Of a stretch of DNA of 64,000 nucleotides, positions 33,568 through 42,600 are shown piece by piece. A program made the translations under genes and the position numbers. Numbering within the stretch: the first letter of the stretch is position 1; each line of letters starts with the position of its first letter. Where the stretch lies: positions 248,001-312,000 of the forward strand of contig MLAX01000006.1 in NCBI GenBank assembly GCA_001890945.1, in the 5' to 3' direction. This DNA comes from Alphaproteobacteria bacterium AO1-B. GTDB lineage: Bacteria; Pseudomonadota; Alphaproteobacteria; Rhizobiales; Stappiaceae. The notes under the pieces are model-generated. The model saw nothing but the letters and a program-made list of their open reading frames with translations, was not told the origin of the DNA and did no database searches.

Positions 33568-34416
33568 ATGGCCGTCGCTGCAATGGAAGAGGAAATCCTC
33601 TCCTTACGCAAACGCCGTCAGCTCTATTCGCTGATCGGACTTTTGTTGGTCGTTGCTGTTATGGTTTCGGGATACTCGAAATCCAACGACATGAACTCCG
33701 GCGGTTTTCTGCAGGGCCTGAGCAAGTTTTTCGATTATCCAGGCGAGATCGTGCTTGAGGCCTGGGAAGCCGGACCGGCGTTTTTTGGTCTGATCATCCA
33801 ATATCTCCCAGCCATGCTGGAAACCTTGAACATCGCGGCCGTTGCGACGCTTCTGGGGGCTGCCATGGCCGTCGTCCTCGCCATGGCCTCCACGCGCAAC
33901 GTCGACAGCTGGGGCCCGTTGATCCCGGTCGTCCGCCGTATGATGGATATTATGCGCGCCTTTCCGGAACTGATCATCGCGTTGTTCCTCATCTTTGTTC
34001 TCGGCTCCAGCCCGGTTCCCGCCATGATCGCCGTCGCGTTTCATACGGCCGGTGCGCTGGGCAAACTGTTCTCCGAAGTCAACGAGAACATCGACCGCAA
34101 GCCGATCGAAGGCTTGTCTGCCTGCGGTGCCAACTGGCTGCAGCGCATCCGGTATGCAGTGATGCCGCAAGTGGCGCCGAACTACCTGAGCTACTTCCTG
34201 CTGCGTCTTGAGATCAACGTGCGGGCTTCTGCGATCCTCGGCTTCGTTGGGGCCGGCGGGATCGGCCAGGAGCTGCGGCGCACCATCGGATGGGGGCAGG
34301 GCGCAGGCGATGAAACCGCTGCGATCTTCGTGCTCCTCTTCGTCACCATCATGATTATCGACCAGGCTTCGTCATATCTGCGCGGCAAACTGGTCGGCGC
34401 CGGCAGAGCGCACTAA
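33568..34416 (+). CDS. phnE: Phosphonate ABC transporter permease PhnE (first copy)
   Basis: A 282-residue inner-membrane permease with about six hydrophobic segments and the MetI-like EAA loop (GLSACGANWLQRIRYAVMPQVAPNYLSY). The start is the ATG at 33568 with AAGGA nine bases before, preferred to an in-frame TTG six bases upstream. With the next gene it forms the membrane channel served by PhnC and PhnD. Confidence 0.93.
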   Translation: MAVAAMEEEILSLRKRRQLYSLIGLLLVVAVMVSGYSKSNDMNSGGFLQGLSKFFDYPGEIVLEAWEAGPAFFGLIIQYLPAMLETLNIAAVATLLGAAMAVVLAMASTRNVDSWGPLIPVVRRMMDIMRAFPELIIALFLIFVLGSSPVPAMIAVAFHTAGALGKLFSEVNENIDRKPIEGLSACGANWLQRIRYAVMPQVAPNYLSYFLLRLEINVRASAILGFVGAGGIGQELRRTIGWGQGAGDETAAIFVLLFVTIMIIDQASSYLRGKLVGAGRAH

Positions 34417-34431
34417 GAGGGATCAGCGAAC

Positions 34432-35766
34432 ATGTCCACCGATACCCTCGAACAGGTTGTCACGCCGCAAGATGTCTGGTCGAAAGTGCGCCGCCGTGCG
34501 TGGCTGACGATCCTCGTCCCGCTCGGTATTCTTGCCTATCTCACCTACACATGGTTCGCATTTGGCGTGCCGGATCTCCTTGCAAAGGCCCAGCCGGAGC
34601 GGGCCGTTATTCTGGCAACAGATTCAGTTGCCTACAAAGTTCATGTCACCAAGTTGCTTCGCCGCGACATTCTCGAAGTCGCAATCGAAGGTGAGCGCCG
34701 CGCAACCTACGACGAAGCGGATCTGCCGGACTGGGTCGAAGTCGACGGCAAGGATGCGTTTGTCGACCTTGGTGAAGGGTATCTTGTCGAGATCATCGGC
34801 AACCGGATGTCGTTCACAGTTCCGGGCTACGGAACCATCATCGGTCAGGCAACCAGCGATGGTGTCGATATCGAACTACCGGAAGGGGAAGTTCCGGAGT
34901 GGCTTCTGACCAATCCGAAGAAACTTGACGCCCGTCCGACCCTTGACCGCCGGGTCCAGGTCACCCGGACAAAGATCGAGGTGCACAACTACTTCGGTGG
35001 TTGGGAAAACTTCTGGTTCCCGTTCGACTCGGAGTTTTACGGCAAGTCGTTCAGCCAACTTTATGCGCTTGCCTTGAGCGCGGATCGGCTAAACCCGGAC
35101 TACTCAAATCTCTGGTACATGGTTCACGACTTCCTGGAGAACCCGGACTGGCAGCATGGTGAGATTTTTGTAGCGCTGTTTGAAACAATCATGATGGCGG
35201 TGCTTGGAACAATCACAGCTGCCTTGTTCGGCCTCCCGCTCGCGTTTCTCGCGGCCCGGAACTTCACGCCCTCAATGTTCCTGAGGTTCGGGGTCCGGCG
35301 TCTCTTCGACTTCCTGCGTGGCATCGACATGCTGATCTGGTCGCTGATCTTCATCCGTGCCTTCGGTCTTGGACCGTTGACCGGTGCGCTGGCGATTGCC
35401 TTCACGGATACGGGAACGCTCGGTAAGCTCTTCTCCGAAGCTTTGGAAAACATTGACAACAAACAGGTCGAAGGCGTGCGTGCCACCGGCGCAAATCAGA
35501 TCCAGCGGTACCGGTTCGGCGTTATTCCGCAGATCCTGCCGGTTTTTGTTTCCCAAGTGCTCTACTTCCTGGAATCGAACACCCGTTCGGCGACGGTTAT
35601 CGGCGCGCTTGGGGCAGGCGGTATCGGCTTGATGCTGGTGGAAACCATGAAAACCTCCCGCGACTGGGAGAACACCAGCTACATCATCATTCTGACCATT
35701 GTTGTCGTGATCTTGATGGATCAGACCTCCAGCTGGCTGCGCCGCAAGCTGATCGAAGGCAAATAA
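34432..35766 (+). CDS. phnE: Phosphonate ABC transporter permease PhnE (second copy, long N-terminus)
   Basis: A 444-residue permease. The C-terminal 250 residues match PhnE with the EAA loop (EGVRATGANQIQRYRFGVIPQILPVFVSQ). The N-terminal 180 residues hold one transmembrane segment and a soluble beta-rich domain (LEVAIEGERRATYDEAD to WENFWFP), probably facing the periplasm; such extensions occur in the second PhnE of alphaproteobacterial phn operons. It starts 15 bases after the first permease. A paired-hairpin repeat follows and may end the transcript. Confidence 0.9.
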   Translation: MSTDTLEQVVTPQDVWSKVRRRAWLTILVPLGILAYLTYTWFAFGVPDLLAKAQPERAVILATDSVAYKVHVTKLLRRDILEVAIEGERRATYDEADLPDWVEVDGKDAFVDLGEGYLVEIIGNRMSFTVPGYGTIIGQATSDGVDIELPEGEVPEWLLTNPKKLDARPTLDRRVQVTRTKIEVHNYFGGWENFWFPFDSEFYGKSFSQLYALALSADRLNPDYSNLWYMVHDFLENPDWQHGEIFVALFETIMMAVLGTITAALFGLPLAFLAARNFTPSMFLRFGVRRLFDFLRGIDMLIWSLIFIRAFGLGPLTGALAIAFTDTGTLGKLFSEALENIDNKQVEGVRATGANQIQRYRFGVIPQILPVFVSQVLYFLESNTRSATVIGALGAGGIGLMLVETMKTSRDWENTSYIIILTIVVVILMDQTSSWLRRKLIEGK

Positions 35767-35778
35767 TGCTTCTCCGCA

Positions 35779-35839
35779 GTCTCGGCCTTGAGCCGGGACA
35801 TACAGGGTGGAAAACAAGATCCCGGCTCCAAGCCGGGAT
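35779..35839. repeat. Intergenic paired-hairpin repeat, copy 3, doubling as phn terminator
   Basis: GTCTCGGC-CTTGA-GCCGGGAC (35779-35799) and ATCCCGGCT-CCA-AGCCGGGAT (35819-35839) with TTTTTGG after it. The first hairpin matches the core in copies 1 and 2, and the second is followed by a T-run, so this copy can also end the phn transcript. Confidence 0.7.
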
Positions 35840-35979
35840 TTTTGGTTTATCGGCCTCGAAAACGCGCCTGTTAGTCTGATTTCCTTTGATAACGGCCAAG
35901 TTCATCTTCCTGCCGCATTTCGGTCGCGGTCCCGTGGCAGCGTTTCCGCACGGTGATTCAAAAGCTGGCGGGACTGGGT

Positions 35980-37179
35980 ATGCGGCGAAGATCTTCAGGT
36001 GTTTTCTCTTCGGTCATGATGTTGGCGGTTTTGGGAGCGGCCACTCTTGCAACGCCTGCCTTGGCCATTGAAAGCTGCGTTGCATCGCTGAAACAGCAAG
36101 CGATTTCGGCAGGCGTCCGGCCGGAAGTTGCTCAGAAGATGCTATCGGGCGCGAAATACGACGAGAAAGTCATCCGCTTTTCAACGGCTCAGCCGGAATT
36201 CAAGACCGAGATCTGGGACTACATGGCGTTCCTCGTTGATCCACAGCGGATCCAGGATGGTAAGGCGAACCTGAAAAAGCATGCCCGGACCCTGGATGCT
36301 GTCGAAAAACGTTACGGCGTCGACAAGCACATCGTTTTGGCGGTCTGGGGAATTGAGAGCGATTACGGCAATTTCCGCGGCGATTTTTATACCCCGCACG
36401 CCCTTGCCAATCTGGTGTGTGCCGGCAAACGCCGACAGAAGTATTTTCGCGGCGAGCTGATGAAAACGCTTCAGATTGCCTCGCGCGGCGATGTCCGGAT
36501 GGACGACTTCCAAGGTTCATGGGCGGGCGCCTTCGGACAAACCCAGTTCATGCCGACAACGTTTGCCAGTCTTGCCGTCGATTTTGACGGAGACGGGCGC
36601 AAGGACCTTGTGAACTCTGTTCCAGATGCCTTGGCATCCACGGCGAACTTCCTGAAAAATGCCGGATGGCGCAACAGCCGTTTGTGGGGTTTTGAGGTGA
36701 AGGTGCCCAAAGGCTATTCCGGCCCCTCGGGCCGCAAGAACTATGCCTCCATGAGCACCTGGACCAAGCGCGGTCTTAGGAATCTCGATGGCAGCACCTT
36801 CAAAAGCAAGGCAGACACGGCGTTGATCCGGCCTGCAGGTGCCAACGGCCCGGCTTTCCTTGTGACACGCAATTTCAAGGCGCTCAGATCTTACAACGCG
36901 TCGACGTCTTATGGTCTCGCAATCGCGGTGCTGTCTGAGCTTGTTTCCGGCGGCGATCCGATCATGACGCCGTGGCCAACGGACAATCCCGGTCTTTCCA
37001 GAGCGCAGCGTTTGGAGCTGCAAAAGCTTTTGAACAGGAACGGCTTCAATGTTGGTGAGCCCGACGGCAAGGTTGGCCCGATGACGCGGAAGGGCATCCG
37101 GGCTGCGGAAGCGAAATACGGCATGCCCGTCACCGGGCGCCCCTCCTGGAATGTCTATTACGCACTCGGTGGGCGGTAA
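35980..37179 (+). CDS. Lytic murein transglycosylase (MltB-type) with C-terminal peptidoglycan-binding domain
   Basis: About 399 residues. A signal peptide (MRRRSSGVFSSVMMLAVLGAATLATPALA) is followed by the SLT/MltB domain with the catalytic Glu in IVLAVWGIESDYGNF and the family phrases WAGAFGQTQFMPTTFASLAVDFDGDGRKDLV. A C-terminal PG_binding_1 domain (about 335-395; LQKLLNRNGFNVGEPDGKVGPMTRKGIRAAEAKYGM) is present. It cleaves glycan strands to 1,6-anhydro ends in the periplasm. The start at 35980 is preferred to the GTG at 35953. No close partner gene is seen. Confidence 0.9.
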   Translation: MRRRSSGVFSSVMMLAVLGAATLATPALAIESCVASLKQQAISAGVRPEVAQKMLSGAKYDEKVIRFSTAQPEFKTEIWDYMAFLVDPQRIQDGKANLKKHARTLDAVEKRYGVDKHIVLAVWGIESDYGNFRGDFYTPHALANLVCAGKRRQKYFRGELMKTLQIASRGDVRMDDFQGSWAGAFGQTQFMPTTFASLAVDFDGDGRKDLVNSVPDALASTANFLKNAGWRNSRLWGFEVKVPKGYSGPSGRKNYASMSTWTKRGLRNLDGSTFKSKADTALIRPAGANGPAFLVTRNFKALRSYNASTSYGLAIAVLSELVSGGDPIMTPWPTDNPGLSRAQRLELQKLLNRNGFNVGEPDGKVGPMTRKGIRAAEAKYGMPVTGRPSWNVYYALGGR

Positions 37180-37198
37180 AAAAGAAATCAGGCGGACC

Positions 37199-38809
37199 TT
37201 ATGAGCCGGTTTTTGCGGGAAACGGTTCCATGAACGCCTGATTTCGGCCAGAGCGTTTGGCGGCATACATCGCCTCGTCCGCTGCCTGAAGGAGGCTGCG
37301 TTCCAGATTTGGCCGGATCCTGGTAACGGAAATCCCGATACTCGCACCGACCGCCCCTTTATCGCCGGGCAAATCTATCGGCTGGTTGATCCGGTCAAGG
37401 ATATCCTGCGCGAGCTTTGTCAGCTCGCCCTGATCCGTTCTTATCGTTGAGGCCACCAGAAACTCGTCGCCGCCCATGCGCACCAGGAGTTCCTGGTCAA
37501 GCAGGAGCGTTCTCAAGCGCTCACTGATGACCTTGATGACTTCATCGCCTGTTGCGTGACCAAACCGGTCATTGATGGATTTGAAGCCGTCAAGGTCGAT
37601 AAGAAGTGCCGCAATTTCTTTAGCGCTGTTATCGGACTGTTCCGCCCGGCCGAAATACTGGGTCATCATGCGCCGGTTACCGATGCCGGTCAGCGCATCG
37701 TGCAGAGCGTTGTGTTCAATGCGCCGGTTCAACATCTGCAGCGTCTTATTGGCCTGGACCAATTCTGTATTCAGCCGGACGCTTTGATCGCGAAGCTCGC
37801 GTTCGTACTCCGCGCTGCGGCGGGCGAGCTGGTACTCCAGTTGGCTGCGCAGTTCATAGCTTTGCCGGTGTGCTTCAACCTTGAACTGGGTCGCTTGCAT
37901 CTCGGCATAGACTTTGAGATGTGCGAGCGCCTGCTGGAATGTGCCGATGGCTTCGTGGGTCTGGGAGAGGTGCAGGTGAAAGTTCCGGATCCAGAGGTGA
38001 TAATCGAACGCGGTAGCTTCTGTGAGGCCCTGTTCGAAGACTTTCAGCGCGTCCGCCGGTCGTTTCTCTTTCAAGTAGCTTGAGCCGATTGCAAAATGCA
38101 GCTGGCAAGTGACCCGCGGATCATCGCTGAAAACAGCCGCTGCCAGACCTCTCTCAGCTTCTTCGCGGGCCTTTGCATAGTCTCCGCTGGCAACAAGCGC
38201 GCCGGCATAAACTTCCTCGGCATAGGGCAGCATGATTGCGTTCCGCCGCGAGCGGTTCTGTTCAACACTCTGCCGGCCTGCATCGAGTGCAGCATCAATG
38301 TTTCCGGCAAGGCAATTGACGCGGCAAAGATTGTGCAACACGCGCCCGGGCTCGAAATAAAGACCGGTGTCCTCTGCGATCTGCAAGGCGTCTCGAAGAT
38401 GCGTCAGGGCCTCGTCATAGTTTTCCGAGTACTGCCGTAAGGTCGCCAGAATGGTCAGCACCTCAATACCGGCACCGCTCTCCGCATGCGGGCCAAGCGT
38501 TTCAAAACCGTCCTTCAGGAATTCGTCTGCGAGCTTGTGATCTCCGAGGCTGTAGGCGCAAACGGCCTTGACCACGAGAAGTTCTGCCCAACCTTCCGGA
38601 TCGGACTGTTTTGACATGGACTGAAAGGCGGCATCCGCCAGCTCACCGGCGGATTTGAAGTTACCGCGCCAACGTTCCAACCAGGAAAGATTGAAGGCCA
38701 GCGGCCGTCCATCCAAGGCCGACACTGTCCGAGCATCCATGGCTTTTTCCAAAAGCGCCCTGCAAAGTGCCGGGTTTCTCCAGCGCAGCGCCCATGTCCT
38801 GGCTTGCAA
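37199..38809 (-). CDS. Diguanylate cyclase with TPR domain
   Basis: About 536 residues. The N-terminal two thirds form helical TPR-like repeats (for example LADAAFQSMSKQSDPEGW, ALTHLRDALQIAEDTGLYFE), followed by a coiled linker and a C-terminal GGDEF domain: DALTGIGNRR, IDLDGFKSINDRFGHATGDE and RMGGDEFLV, intact for c-di-GMP synthesis. The inhibitory RxxD I-site is not seen. No signal peptide or membrane segment is visible, so it acts in the cytoplasm. The start is uncertain: TTG at 38809, or CTG at 38818 with GGAGA six bases before it. The frame further upstream is antisense to the ParA gene. Confidence 0.82.
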   Translation of the reverse strand: MQARTWALRWRNPALCRALLEKAMDARTVSALDGRPLAFNLSWLERWRGNFKSAGELADAAFQSMSKQSDPEGWAELLVVKAVCAYSLGDHKLADEFLKDGFETLGPHAESGAGIEVLTILATLRQYSENYDEALTHLRDALQIAEDTGLYFEPGRVLHNLCRVNCLAGNIDAALDAGRQSVEQNRSRRNAIMLPYAEEVYAGALVASGDYAKAREEAERGLAAAVFSDDPRVTCQLHFAIGSSYLKEKRPADALKVFEQGLTEATAFDYHLWIRNFHLHLSQTHEAIGTFQQALAHLKVYAEMQATQFKVEAHRQSYELRSQLEYQLARRSAEYERELRDQSVRLNTELVQANKTLQMLNRRIEHNALHDALTGIGNRRMMTQYFGRAEQSDNSAKEIAALLIDLDGFKSINDRFGHATGDEVIKVISERLRTLLLDQELLVRMGGDEFLVASTIRTDQGELTKLAQDILDRINQPIDLPGDKGAVGASIGISVTRIRPNLERSLLQAADEAMYAAKRSGRNQAFMEPFPAKTGS

Positions 38810-38960
38810 GCTTTTCAGGTTGAATCTCCGAATAGTTTCACAACCTATGGATATAATTATCACTGGTACAAATGATGTATGGGTTAACGAAACACGGTTT
38901 TCTACGTGTTGCAATGCGAAAGAGTGCGGCGCAATATGGCGGCGAAGCATGGAGGTGTTG

Positions 38961-39602
38961 ATGTCCGGACGAATTCTTACAGTTGCACAACAAAAAGGCG
39001 GGTCCGGTAAGACAACCCTTGCAGCACATCTTGCTGTTGCACTGGCAGCCAGATCCGGGGAGCCGGTCGCCATTCTCGATGTGGATCCGCAAGGCTCATT
39101 GGGCACTTGGTATGAGACCCGCGAAGAAACGCTTGGCGAAGATGAAACCGGATTGGAATTTCGCACCGCCTCCGGGTGGGGGGCCCGGCGGGAAGCCCGG
39201 TCTCTGGCCCGGTCGCATGGGTACGTGATCATCGACACGCCGCCGAAAACGGATACGGATGCCAAGCCCGCAATTGATGCCGCCGACTTTGTGATCGTGC
39301 CAATTCAGCCAACCCCGGTGGACCTGTGGGCGACATCCCAGACCATCGATCTGGCAGCCCGGGAAGATACCCCGGCACTTCTTGTCATGAACCGGGTCCC
39401 TCCGCGGGCTTCCTTGACCGGCGAAATGGCCGATGCAATTGCCGCATCCGGCTATGACACTTTGGGCGCACGACTTGGCAACAGGACCGTTTTTGCGTCT
39501 GCCATGGGCCGGGGAGCGTCCGTGACTGAAAATGCACCGTCCAGCAAAGCTGCTCAGGAGGTCAATCTATTGATTGAAGAGCTGGTCTCCCGCGTCGGCT
39601 GA
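38961..39602 (+). CDS. Orphan ParA-family ATPase
   Basis: A 213-residue ParA-type P-loop ATPase: deviant Walker A KGGSGKTT near residue 12, VDPQGSLGTW switch I, Walker B GYVIIDTPP, and the PVDLWATSQT segment. No ParB or parS site is present next to it. GGAGG lies six bases before the ATG at 38961. Orphan ParA proteins often position cargoes other than chromosomes. The cargo here is unknown. Confidence 0.85.
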   Translation: MSGRILTVAQQKGGSGKTTLAAHLAVALAARSGEPVAILDVDPQGSLGTWYETREETLGEDETGLEFRTASGWGARREARSLARSHGYVIIDTPPKTDTDAKPAIDAADFVIVPIQPTPVDLWATSQTIDLAAREDTPALLVMNRVPPRASLTGEMADAIAASGYDTLGARLGNRTVFASAMGRGASVTENAPSSKAAQEVNLLIEELVSRVG

Positions 39603-39698
39603 ACCGGCCTCCAGGCTTGCATTTCAGAAAAATTGCCTTGTCCTCGTCATCTTCCGGTGCCTTCATAGCTTGAGTTATTCGGCCCGGGAGGACAGGCC

Positions 39699-42600
39699 AT
39701 GTGGCGTTCTTTGAATTATTCTTATCAAAATCAATCAGATAGATCTGTTTTCAGAGTCTCTTTCTTAGTCGCCGGAGCACTCTTGACCGGCGGAATGGTA
39801 GTCGATGGGTTCATCGAAACAGCTGACGCCCAGGACAGACGGATCGTCACCATTGAGGACGCGGATTTCTTCGGCGGTGATTATCAGACGGTCAAGGATG
39901 TGGACCTTGATGGCTGCAAGTCGGCGTGTCTCAGCGACAACCAGTGCGAAGCCTTCACGTACAACACCAGTGCCGGGTGGTGTTTTCTAAAATCCTCCGC
40001 CGGGCAGATGCAGAGTTTTGCCGGGGCGGTTGCCGGCCGCGTGGTGGAGGTTCAGCGATCGACCTTTGCGACCACTGGTGAAAGAAAGGCTGAGCTTGAT
40101 TTTCTAAGCCGTGACACTTTGGAAGCAGCGGAAACCTATTTGCAGCGGATCGAAGAGACGGTCCGGCCAAACAGCACCGATGCAGATGAAATCCGCCGCA
40201 ATGGTTCAAACGCGCTTGCCAACAACAACAACGCTCTGGCAGAGGCCGATTTCCTCCAGCTGATCGCATTGGACCCAACGCGGTTCGATCCATGGGTTCA
40301 ACTGTCGACAGCGCTCATTCTGCAAGATCCAAACGATTGGCAGGAGCGGGAAACAAAGCGCAAGAACCTCGTCTCGGCCGCGGTCAACGCCTATTTGCGG
40401 GCTGGAACGCCTGAGGAACAGGCTTTTGCGCTCGAATATCTGGGTCGCGGTCTTTCCCTTCGACAAGACTACAAAGCAGCCATCAAGTCTCTTCGCGCCT
40501 CGCTTGCACTCGAAGAACGGGGCTCCGTCCGCCGGCGCTACGACAAACTGATGGCGGAGCATGGCTTCCGGATCGTCGATCATCAGGTCGATTCGGACAG
40601 TGCAACGCCGCGGATCTGTCTGGTGTTTTCGCAGAAGCTGCCGGTCGGGGAAGATCTGAGCCCGTATGTTTCTGTCCGGGGTGACGGAACAGTATCGATT
40701 GAAACCGATGGGTCCCAAGTTTGCGCCGAAGGTGTACGCCATGGCGCGCGCTATCAACTGACAGCGCGCAGCGGCCTGCCGGCAGCTGACGGCGAGGTGC
40801 TCGAAAAGTCTTCAGACCTCTCGATTTATGTCCGGGATCGCAGTCCGTCAGTCAACTTCCTTGGCCGGTCTTATGTACTTCCCGCAGGTGGGGATCCCAC
40901 GATCCCGATCGTTTCGGTCAACACCAACGAAGTTGAAGCAACCATCTATCGGATCGGCGACCGGTCGGTAGCCGATGTCCTGAGAGACAACCGCTTCCTG
41001 CGCCAACTGGGCAGCTATCAGGCAGACCAGATCGAGGAAGATCTTGGAGAAAAGGTCTGGAGCGGTGTCGTCGAGACCGGCAATGAGCTCAATCAGGACA
41101 TCACGACCGCCATCCCGTTATCCGAAACCGGGCTTGAGATGAAGCCCGGGATTTACGCCATGACCGCAAGGTCAAAGCTGGACGTGAAGAACCAGTGGGG
41201 CCCGCTCGCAACACAGTGGTTCCTCGTTTCTGATCTTGGGCTTACCGCCATGTCCGGTACGGATGGAATTGCGGCCAATGTCCGGTCCCTGTCCAGCGCT
41301 GAGGCGCTGACAGGCGTCAGTGTCCGGCTGATGGCTGTCAACAACGAGATCCTCGGAACGAGTGAAACCGATGCAGACGGGTTTGCCAGGTTCGCCGCAG
41401 GTCTGACCCTCGGGCGCGGGGGCAGTGCGCCGGGCATTCTGGTCGCAGAAACGGCAGAGGGCGATTACGGCTTCCTGGATTTGCGCAAACCCGCCTTTGA
41501 TCTGTCAGACCGCGGCGTCGACGGACGCCCGGCACCCGGTCCCTTGGACGTCTTCGCCTGGTCTGATCGTGGCATCTACAAGGCTGGTGAGACCGTTCAT
41601 GCGCAGGCTTTGCTCAGAACAGCGAAGGCCGAAGCCCAGACCGGTTTGCCGTTGACATTCATTGTCCGGCGCCCGGACGGGGTCGAACATGCGCGGTACA
41701 CGCTGCAGGATGGCGGTCTCGGCGGATATGTTCAGGACATTGATTTGAGTCCGACCGCCCAACAGGGCATCTGGTCTTGGCAGGTCCTGCTGGATCCAGA
41801 TGGCGAAGCGCTTGCGGACAAGACCTTCCTTGTCGAGGACTATCAGCCGGAGAGGGTCGATTTCACGCTGGAAACGGCCTCTGAGACCTTCAGCCGAACT
41901 GAACCGCTCGACGTCTCATTGTCTGCCAAGTTTTTATATGGATCCCCCGCAAGTGGCCAATCGCTGGAAGGCGATGTAATTGCGCGCCCGGTGCGCACTA
42001 TGGAGGCGTATCCGGGATATCGTTTTGGTATTGAAGACTCGGACGCTTATTCTGAGCGCACGCGCTTGCCGTCCGGGCTTCGAACAGATGACCAAGGCGC
42101 GTTGACCTTCGCTGCCGATTTGCCGGAGCTGCCGGAGACAACGGGTCTTTACGAAGCTGAGATTGTCGCCCGTCTTGTGGAAACCGGAGGACGTTATGTC
42201 GAGCGGACGCTGGATCTGCCAGTCAGCCTCGACGGGCCGCGCATCGGGATCCGGCCCGCCTTTGACGGCGGTGTCGATGAGGGTGGTCCTGCCGACTTTA
42301 CAGTAATTGTGATTGGCGAAACCGGCGAGCGGATCGCGGTAAACGGCTTGAGCTGGACGCTGTCCAAGGTCGACCGGCGCTACCAATGGTACCGGCTGGA
42401 TGGCCGCTGGTCGTACGAGCCGATCACCTCGACCCGCCGGATCTCGACAGGAACCCTCGATGTGTCAGAAGCCCAGCCGGCCAGTCTGTCGCTTCCTGTT
42501 GAATGGGGCGAGTACCGCCTGGACATTGAAGGCAGCGGCGCGCTGCAGACCGCAACACGGGTGGCCTTTCAGGCGGGCTGGTACACCGCCAATGCGACAT

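Noticed and set aside
38809-39265. N-terminal extension of the TPR-GGDEF frame
   Set aside because: This part is antisense to the ParA gene and shows no family similarity.
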